Assembly (NCBI GenBank): GCA_005239795.1
Contig: SBBH01000164.1
Location: forward strand, 1 to 15,430
Source: Planctomycetales bacterium
GTDB lineage: Bacteria; Planctomycetota; SBBH01
Length of the DNA stretch: 15,430 bases
Reading direction: 5' to 3'
Part shown: positions 7,580 to 13,800 of the stretch, piece by piece
Position numbering within the stretch: the stretch's first letter is position 1
How the letters are laid out: every line of letters begins with the position of its first letter
The notes under the pieces: generated by a model
What the model saw: the letters and a program-made list of their open reading frames with translations, nothing else
What the model was told of the DNA's origin: nothing
Databases searched by the model: none
Translations under genes and position numbers: made by a program

Positions 7580-9369
7580 TGAGGCTTGCCTCCCCCAGGA
7601 ACCACCAGCCATGACACCCTGAAGGAATCGGTGCCCAAAATGGTCGACCGATCAATGCCCCAGACACCTGTGAGGGTCTCGCTCTTCTTCGCCACAGATT
7701 TCTTGAATTCGGCCACATCCTGGGACGTGAGAACCTTCGCGCCAACCATGCGGTCGCAATCATCCGTGCAATCGAACATCGATCGATCCTTGACCTTCTT
7801 GATGATGTTGTCCCTGATCCAACCGAAGGTGGCGTCCGGATCTGCCTTAGCGCTGGTGTAAGCCGCGAGCGTCACACGGACGATCTTGCGAGGGGCTTCC
7901 GAAGGAAAATCCGGTTTCGCAGCGCGCGGATGTGGCAGGATCTCGATCTTTAACCCCTCGATCCACGCCTCTCCCGGCGTTAGGATCTTCAGAACCTCTT
8001 TCAGGACCCTTAGGTACTGATCGTGCGGCAACCCTGTCTGGAGGTTTAAGCGGATCTCGCTCAAGAGCTTATGCTCCAAACCCTCGATGAATTTGTAGCT
8101 GGATGCCGGATCGTCGCGAACCTTGCGGATCTCCTCCTGCCGAGCGGTCAGGTCATCCAAAAGTTCCTTGGCCTGGCGCCCATTCTCGAGGGCCGCTTGC
8201 CCCACCGAGACGACCTTCAGGTAGAAGAAAAGGACAGCCAGGAAAACGAAGAGAGAGGCCGTCAGGGCGTAAGGTTTCCGCTCGGCAGAACGCCGGGCCC
8301 GGACCACTTCGGGAGGGATGAGATTGAGGCGCAGCTTCCCCAACCCCAGTCCCTGCAGGGCCAACCCTAGAGGAACTCCCAGTCGGTCCGCCGCCTTGGC
8401 GAAATCAGCGGCTTTGATCCCCGGCCCGGTTTGGATCCCCTCCGGGACCGTCAGGCGCACCAGCGGCGTTTGGATCCCCTCGACCACGGCTTCAACAAGC
8501 CCCTTGAGCAGAAACCCCTGCCCGGTAACGAAACACTTTGTGAAGCGGATATCGGGGTGCTGGGATTTGTAGAACCCCAGCGACATCTGGATCTCACGGA
8601 CGAACCCCGCGACAGAGGGCTTCATCATCCCCAGAAGCTTCTCAGCCTGCTTGGAGTGGGCCGCCTCGCACTTGAGCTTCTCGGCGTCCTTGAACGAAAT
8701 CTGCAATCTTTCCTGCAGACGCTTCGTCACAGCGCTCCCCCCGGTAGGAAGGTTCCTGAGCCAGAAACCGTCGGCCTGCAGGATCACGAGATCGGCCGCC
8801 TCAGCTCCCACGTCCACGACGATCGTCGCCCCGTCGATCGTCCGGCCAAAGCTCAGGCAATTGAGAAGCGCAAGACTCGCTCCCTGGATGATGGTGGGCC
8901 GGATCCCCACCTGGTATAAAAACCCCATCTTTTCCTGCACGACCTCGCGGCGGACAGCGAAAATCCCCACCTCGATCTCCTCGCCGGGCGGGGTTTCCTC
9001 CTGGGTGGGTTGGAAATCCCAGACCACATCGTCAATCGGAAAGGGGATCTGCTGGCGGGACTCGTACTTGACGATTTCCGGGATCCGCTTCTTTTCGACG
9101 GGGGGAAGTTTGATGAATTTCGAGAAGACGGCGCGTCCGGGGACAGCCACCGCCACCACATCGCTGGCACGGACCTTTCGCTCTTTGAGAAAACCCTGGA
9201 GGGCAGTCTGAGCCGCTGCAAGCCTTCCCGCCTCTCCCTCCTCCCCCTCTTGGTAATCGGCGAGGTACCAATCGACGATTGTCGGGGTCGTCCCCTCCAA
9301 AGCGAGATAGACCGCCTTGAGAGAAGTGCTCCCGATCTCAATACCCCAAGCGTGCGGTTTGCCGAACAT
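7576..9369 (-). CDS. PilM-PilN fusion (GspL-like platform protein)
   Basis: A 597-residue protein joining two pilus platform proteins. Residues 1-345 are an actin-like PilM ATPase: phosphate-1 loop GIEIGSTSLKAV (9-20), the PilM hallmark QIPFPIDDVVWDFQ (107-120), phosphate-2 loop VVDVGAEAADLVI (184-196) and an adenosine-type motif VTGQGFLLKGL (281-291). Residues 346-354 read LRLNLIPPE, the conserved N-terminal tail by which PilN docks on PilM. A transmembrane helix (about 367-386), a helical coil (390-440) and an alpha/beta periplasmic part (450-597) follow, as in PilN. A typical PilM is about 350 residues, so the second half is a whole extra protein. The layout mirrors GspL of type II secretion. 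The next gene overlaps its stop by ATGA. The ATG at 9369 lacks a convincing SD, but the first residues fit the PilM N-terminus. A C-x3-C pair (534/538) lies in the periplasmic half. Confidence 0.92.
   Translation of the reverse strand: MFGKPHAWGIEIGSTSLKAVYLALEGTTPTIVDWYLADYQEGEEGEAGRLAAAQTALQGFLKERKVRASDVVAVAVPGRAVFSKFIKLPPVEKKRIPEIVKYESRQQIPFPIDDVVWDFQPTQEETPPGEEIEVGIFAVRREVVQEKMGFLYQVGIRPTIIQGASLALLNCLSFGRTIDGATIVVDVGAEAADLVILQADGFWLRNLPTGGSAVTKRLQERLQISFKDAEKLKCEAAHSKQAEKLLGMMKPSVAGFVREIQMSLGFYKSQHPDIRFTKCFVTGQGFLLKGLVEAVVEGIQTPLVRLTVPEGIQTGPGIKAADFAKAADRLGVPLGLALQGLGLGKLRLNLIPPEVVRARRSAERKPYALTASLFVFLAVLFFYLKVVSVGQAALENGRQAKELLDDLTARQEEIRKVRDDPASSYKFIEGLEHKLLSEIRLNLQTGLPHDQYLRVLKEVLKILTPGEAWIEGLKIEILPHPRAAKPDFPSEAPRKIVRVTLAAYTSAKADPDATFGWIRDNIIKKVKDRSMFDCTDDCDRMVGAKVLTSQDVAEFKKSVAKKSETLTGVWGIDRSTILGTDSFRVSWLVVPGGGKPQ
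7589..7596 (-). promoter_or_regulatory. Shine-Dalgarno site that selects the start at 7579
   Basis: The minus strand reads GGGGGAGG, with GGAGG nine bases before the ATG at 7579. It lies within the 3' end of the PilM-PilN gene. With the ATGA stop/start overlap (7576-7579) it argues for coupled translation and against the upstream in-frame start at 7612. Confidence 0.7.
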
Positions 9370-9436
9370 GGGCTCTGGCCGCTCAACGCGAGTTAAGCAG
9401 CGTCAAAATCGATTCTTATGGTTCGGCTCTTTCGCG

Positions 9437-9856
9437 TCAATCCTTGACTGCCTCCTCCATCCAGGCCCAGGGATCCTCGCGTTCCGCTTCGATTTCGCCC
9501 GCCGCTTCCACAGCACCCGAGAGCCCCAGGTGGCGCATCTTGATATAATGGAGACGGCAGAGGCGCTGGTCGAATGTCGAACCGGCGCATCCGCGCACCG
9601 TGCAATGGGCGAGTGCACCCGTGGGCCGCTCGCTTCCCAAGGTGTCCCCGAGTCCTGCCAACCAGCGGCGCGAGCGCTCGCGGTCCACACCTCCCAGAGA
9701 TCCCCCATGGGAAACCCGGCGTCGAGGAGAGGCGCCCACAGCGCCATGTCGCTTGATCTGGTAATAGTGTTTGCAACAGTACCCCTTGGCGAGCGTCACG
9801 CCGCCGCATCCCGAAACCTGACAGACCTTCCTGACCTGCATGTTCGAGATCACCAT
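9437..9856 (-). CDS. Small protein with two zinc-knuckle-like CCCH motifs
   Basis: A 139-residue, probably cytoplasmic protein of unknown function. It holds two copies of the same pattern, C-x4-C-x9-C-x2-H: Cys12/Cys17/Cys27/His30 and Cys85/Cys90/Cys100/His103. Each is followed by Tyr and a basic K/R-x-R-H tract. The pattern resembles the short zinc-binding motif (…GLCxxHYxRWRRxG) that precedes HNH nuclease or DNA-binding domains in some phage and bacterial proteins, but no HNH or other catalytic signature is present. Nucleic-acid binding is plausible because of the basic residues after each motif and the Arg-rich linker (45-65). The C-terminus is acidic (EIEAEREDPWAWMEEAVKD). The ATG at 9856 overlaps the end of the HEAT-like lipoprotein gene by seven bases and has a strong GGGAGGGAGG upstream. 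Being between a lipoprotein and pilM, it could be a regulator or just an inserted gene. Confidence 0.75.
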   Translation of the reverse strand: MVISNMQVRKVCQVSGCGGVTLAKGYCCKHYYQIKRHGAVGASPRRRVSHGGSLGGVDRERSRRWLAGLGDTLGSERPTGALAHCTVRGCAGSTFDQRLCRLHYIKMRHLGLSGAVEAAGEIEAEREDPWAWMEEAVKD

Positions 9857-10608
9857 GGGTTTCCTCCCTCCCAGGCCTTCCGGGACTGCACGCCCGGCGC
9901 GGACGGCCCCGCCCGCGTGAAAGACGCCGACGCACCCGATCCCGACGACTCCGATGAAGAAACAGCGCGAACCTGCGCCGTGAACAAATCCCTGACGCGT
10001 TGCATAAGATCACGCGTCGACTCATCCGCTGGGGCTGCAGGCGGCTGACCGTCGCACCACTGCACGAGAAACGCGTCCTGCCCGGCGCTAAAAAGCCCCT
10101 GGGCGGCAGCAAAACGCGTCTGGCTATCCGCCGTCTCAGAGAGAAAGAGCGTCCTCAACTTAAAAAGAGCCTCCGGCGTCCCCAAGGAAGTCAGGGAGCG
10201 CACGGCGCAGAGGCGTACAGCCTGGCGAGGATCGCCCAGGAGGCGGCAGGCGGCAGCTTCCGACAGGGATGTTCCGGCAGACGCCTCCAGAACAAGGTGC
10301 CCAACCAAAGGCCCCCCCAGGGCATGCTCCAGGGCTCTTTCCAACTCGCGGGCCACACGAGGGGAATTTTCCTTGAGGTAAACTTCAAGCCAAGAGCGAA
10401 TCGGAAATGAAGCAGCCGCATCCACCTCCAACGAGCGCCAAAGTGCCTGGGATGCCAAGAGACGCTCTTCCTCAGAGAGATGAACAAACGACGTAAATCC
10501 AGCCTCCGCGCAAACCTCCCGGACGGAAGAGGAGCACCCCGATAAAAAAGCTACCAATATAAAAAACGTAACGGAATATAAAGATTTTTTTAGAAACGAG
10601 TGAAGCAT
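9850..10608 (-). CDS. Lipoprotein with HEAT-like helical repeats
   Basis: A 252-residue predicted lipoprotein from the ATG at 10608: basic MLHSFLKK, hydrophobic core, then a clear lipobox LSGC with Cys25. Residues ~45-195 are all-helical with HEAT-like units, best seen in LLGDPRQAVRLCAVRSL and the paired DSQTRFAAAQGLFSAG. The C-terminal ~50 residues are Ser/Ala/Pro-rich and probably disordered. HEAT repeats in envelope lipoproteins usually serve protein-protein contact. As the first gene of the minus-strand cluster that also encodes a secretin, it could be a pilotin-like or assembly factor; this is a guess from position. A TTG at 10638 in frame would add ten residues before the signal peptide, but the ATG gives a standard lipoprotein signal. 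Neither start has a good SD. The first ~60 bases are notably AT-rich, continuing the island upstream. Confidence 0.75.
   Translation of the reverse strand: MLHSFLKKSLYSVTFFILVAFLSGCSSSVREVCAEAGFTSFVHLSEEERLLASQALWRSLEVDAAASFPIRSWLEVYLKENSPRVARELERALEHALGGPLVGHLVLEASAGTSLSEAAACRLLGDPRQAVRLCAVRSLTSLGTPEALFKLRTLFLSETADSQTRFAAAQGLFSAGQDAFLVQWCDGQPPAAPADESTRDLMQRVRDLFTAQVRAVSSSESSGSGASASFTRAGPSAPGVQSRKAWEGGNPW
9863..9872 (-). promoter_or_regulatory. Shine-Dalgarno site of the zinc-knuckle gene
   Basis: The minus strand reads GGGAGGGAGG, ending six bases before the ATG at 9856. It is the strongest ribosome site in the cluster and supports 9856 over the in-frame ATG at 9841. It lies inside the end of the lipoprotein gene, so the two are probably co-transcribed. 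Confidence 0.7.
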
Positions 10609-10820
10609 GGAGATGAATTTCGGCAAAAAATATACCAAATATGATTAATATATAATAATTAACTTACTGTTATATATTAACTTACGTCAATTTAAAAAAA
10701 CTATCACCCCCATAACATTATTTGTGGAATTTTCGTTTACATCTAGAGGAGGAAATACGTTTTTTTGTTTACGCTTCTTCTTGCGCCTCCCCACTCCCTC
10801 ATTGTATAGATTGATTGGTT
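10609..10820. promoter_or_regulatory. AT-rich divergent promoter region
   Basis: These 212 bases separate the minus-strand cluster from the plus-strand giant regulator and must hold promoters for both. The part from about 10610 to 10770 is strikingly AT-rich compared with the GC-rich flanks, with runs such as TTTAAAAAAA (10691-10700). It contains a perfect 10-bp direct repeat (10658-10667 and 10676-10685) and many TATA-like steps on both strands. I could not assign a confident -35/-10 pair or a sigma-54 -24/-12 site (GG-N10-GC). A weak TATAGA at 10805-10810 lies so close to the plus-strand ATG that, if used, it would give an almost leaderless transcript. An AGGAGG at 10747-10752 is too far from that ATG to serve it. 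Confidence 0.6.
10658..10685. repeat. 10-bp direct repeat, possible operator
   Basis: ATTAACTTAC occurs at 10658-10667 and again at 10676-10685, eighteen bases apart start to start. The second copy runs into GTCAA. In an AT-rich stretch short repeats arise easily by chance, but a perfect ten-base match with CTTAC in it is less trivial. It could be a tandem site for a regulator of either divergent gene. Confidence 0.4.
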
Positions 10821-13800
10821 ATGTCGACTCAGAACCCCGTCGCCGAGATCGATAAACGCTATCACATCGAAGCGAAGCTGGGGCAGGGATCCTCTGGCGT
10901 CGTCTATCGCGTCTACGACAACAAACTCAAGCGCCGCGCCGCGATCAAGCTCCTCCGAACCGACTCCGCCGTCAAGGACAGCACGCAGCGGTTCGAACGG
11001 GAGTTCCACGCCATCAGCCGCCTCAAACACCCGAACATCATCGCGGTTTACGATCTGGCCAAAAACTACTTCACGATGGAATTCGTCGAGGGAGCCCCCT
11101 TAAACCCGCACGAGCGGCGCGACATCCATGCGACCACCCAGATTGCCATCGAGATCTGCCGGGCCCTGCGCTACATCCATTCCCAGGGGATCATTCACGG
11201 GGACCTGAAACCCGCCCATATCCTGGTCACTCCCGCCAGCGCCATCCGCCTCATCGACTTCGGCCTCTCTAAGGAATTCACCCCCTCGAACCCCCTCGGT
11301 GATCCGCGCGTGGCGGCCTCGGGAACCCTTGAGTACATGGCGCCTGAGCAGGCCAAGGGCATGGGAATCGATCCGCGGGCAGATCTTTATTCCCTGGGCG
11401 TGCTGCTCTATGAACTCTGTACGGGACGCCCTCCTTTCACGGATTCCGACCCCTTGGCGCTCATTATGAAGCAGATCGAGTCCCCTCCCACGCCGCCGCG
11501 CACGCACAATCCCCAGATCCCGCGGGATCTCGAGCGGCTGATCTTAAAACTCCTCTCCAAGGATCCCAGCGCCCGGTGCCAGTCGGCCGACGAGGTCCTC
11601 TCTCTCCTCACGCAGCAGATCGGCAAGCGCGAGGTCCAGGAGAGCCGCGTCGAGCGGGGAAGCCGACACCTTTATCTCCCCCGCTTCGTAGGGCGCGCGC
11701 GGGAGATCGCGGCCCTCGAAAAGCTCTTCCAGCGGGCTGTCCGCGGCGAAGGGGCCGTGACGCTCTTGCATGGCGAACGGGGAACTGGCTGCAGCCGCCT
11801 GGTGGGGGAATTCGGCGCCGCACATTTCTTTGGAGGGGCCCTCGCGATCCACGCCCTCTGCGATCCCCCGCCTGCCCGCCCTTACGCCCCCTTCGCCCCC
11901 GTCGCAGAAATGGGATGGGTGCTCTTGGAAAAGCGGGCGCGGCCCGAAGATGTGGCGCGCGCCACATCCTCCTTAGCAGGGGGGCTCAAGCGCCTCTCGA
12001 ACACACTCTCGCGCCACACATCCCTGGAAAAGATCCGCCCACCGCTCTTCGCAGATCCCCGGCGCCTCGCCCATGACCTCGCAGGACTCCTGCAGATCCT
12101 GGCTCAGATCGGACCGGTGATCGTGATCCTGGAAGACGTCCACTGGATGGACAGGCTTTCCTGCCAGCTCCTCGAGAGGCTGGCGGCCGAGACAGCCGGG
12201 TTCCGCATCCTCCTGTGCCTGACGGCCAAGGATCCGCTCAAAGGGGAAGTCACGCCGTTCCACGAAATGCTCCCCCGCTTGGCCTCCTTCGGCCACTGGC
12301 ACGACCTGCCGCTTCTTCCGCTGGCGACCCCTGAGATCATCCAGATCGCCGCATCGATGCTAGGGCGTCCGAGCCTTGAGGATCCCTTGGCCGCGAAGAT
12401 TGTTGCCGCGGCCCGAGGGAACCCCCTCGTAGCCCAGGAAACCATGAAAGGGTTGGCCGAACAGGGGATCCTCTACAAGCGCGGGGGCGCCTGGCACGTC
12501 GACGCGGGATCGGTCGAGCGGGTCAAGCCTTCCGAAGGGCTTGAGGACTGGCTCTTCGAGAAGGCCAGTCACCTCGACAAGCCGCACGCGACGGTGCTTG
12601 CGGCCGCCTCCCTCATCGGACGGCGGATCAGCTTCGATCTTCTGCACATCCTCACGGAGATCGACCGCACCCCGCTCTACACGATCCTGACGAACCTCGT
12701 CCATGAACGACTCCTTTCTGAAACGGAGATCAACCGAGAACGGGTCTATGCCGTCGCCAGTGACACCTTGCTCAAGACCCTCTACAAGGAGATCGACGAG
12801 GGGATGCGCAAGCGTTGGCACCAGCGCGTTGCTGAAGCGCTGAAGGCGGAGCCAGAAACACCCGATACCCCGATCGAGGAAATTGCCCGCCACTACCGGC
12901 ACAGCCGGACCCCTGAGGCCTCCCTCCCTTATTACCTGCGCTGCGCCGAGCGGGCGGCGGGGCTCCTGGCCTATCCCCAGGCGATCGAGTCCTTCACCAC
13001 GGCGCTTGAGATCGGCGACGAGATGGGCCGCCGCGATGACGCCCCGGGCATCCTCCTGAGGCTTGGTGAGCTCTACCTCGAGCAGGACAACCGCGCCGAG
13101 GCCCGACGCTGCCTCTTGGAAGCCCTCGAGCGGTGCCGACGCGCCCCCGAGGCAACCGCCAGGATCGCGGCCCGCGCCCACCTGCGGCTGGCGGAAGCCC
13201 TGCTCGGGGACCGGGCCACCGACGAGGCGGCGCGCCACATTGAAAAATGCTGCACGCTCTACGGGGAGATCGGAGACACGGCGGGTCTCGTCCAGCAAAT
13301 GCTTCTGGTGGCCCGCCTCCACGAGACCCAAGGCGAACCGGAAGCAGCTCTGGATTGGGCCGCGCGCGCGTCAGAAGCCAGCCTCAAGATCGAGGCGCCC
13401 CTCCTCCAGGCGGAGGCGGCTCTCGCCCGCGGACACCACTTAAACGCGCTCGGCCGCTTCGAGGAGGCGCTGGGGACGCTGACGAAGGCCGAACGGCTCT
13501 ATTCCTCTTTGGAGCAGGCCGAAGGAAGTTTTAAGACGCGCCTGGCGCAGATCGTAGCCCTCACAGGACTCGGCCAAGCGGAGGAAGCCCGCCCCTCGGC
13601 CGAACGCCTGCGCCTCGACATCGAAAACATGAAGCCCCCGCTTCAGGTTCGGGGATACGTCGCGCTGGGGCATCTGGAGGGGCGTGCCCTGCAGATGGCG
13701 GCCTCTGAGCAGATGTTCGACAAGGCGATCCGGATCGCCGAGGAGGCGGACGACCTTCCCGGGGTGGCCGAGGTCCAACTCGAAAAGGCGCGGTCCTATC

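Noticed and set aside
9370..9436. Terminator or separate promoter between the zinc-knuckle gene and pilM
   Set aside because: No GC-rich stem with a T-run and no good -35/-10 pair was seen in these 67 bases, so the genes may be one transcript, but this is not proven.
10645..10662. Inverted repeat TTAAT...ATTAA in the AT-rich island
   Set aside because: Five-base arms of only A and T are expected by chance in such a stretch.
10781..10810. Sigma-70-type promoter TTGCGC / TATAGA before the giant regulator
   Set aside because: The match is poor (3/6 and 4/6), the 18-base spacer is merely acceptable, and the transcript would start at or within a few bases of the ATG. It is mentioned only as a weak possibility.
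10609..10820. Sigma-54 (-24/-12) promoter for autoregulation
   Set aside because: I looked for GG-N10-GC on both strands; the nearest GG (10726-10727) has no GC at the right distance.
12360..13331. A 323-codon open frame on the minus strand inside the giant regulator
   Set aside because: It is antisense to a continuous plus-strand frame with clear ATPase and TPR content. Long antisense frames are expected in GC-rich coding DNA, and its product shows no recognisable motif.
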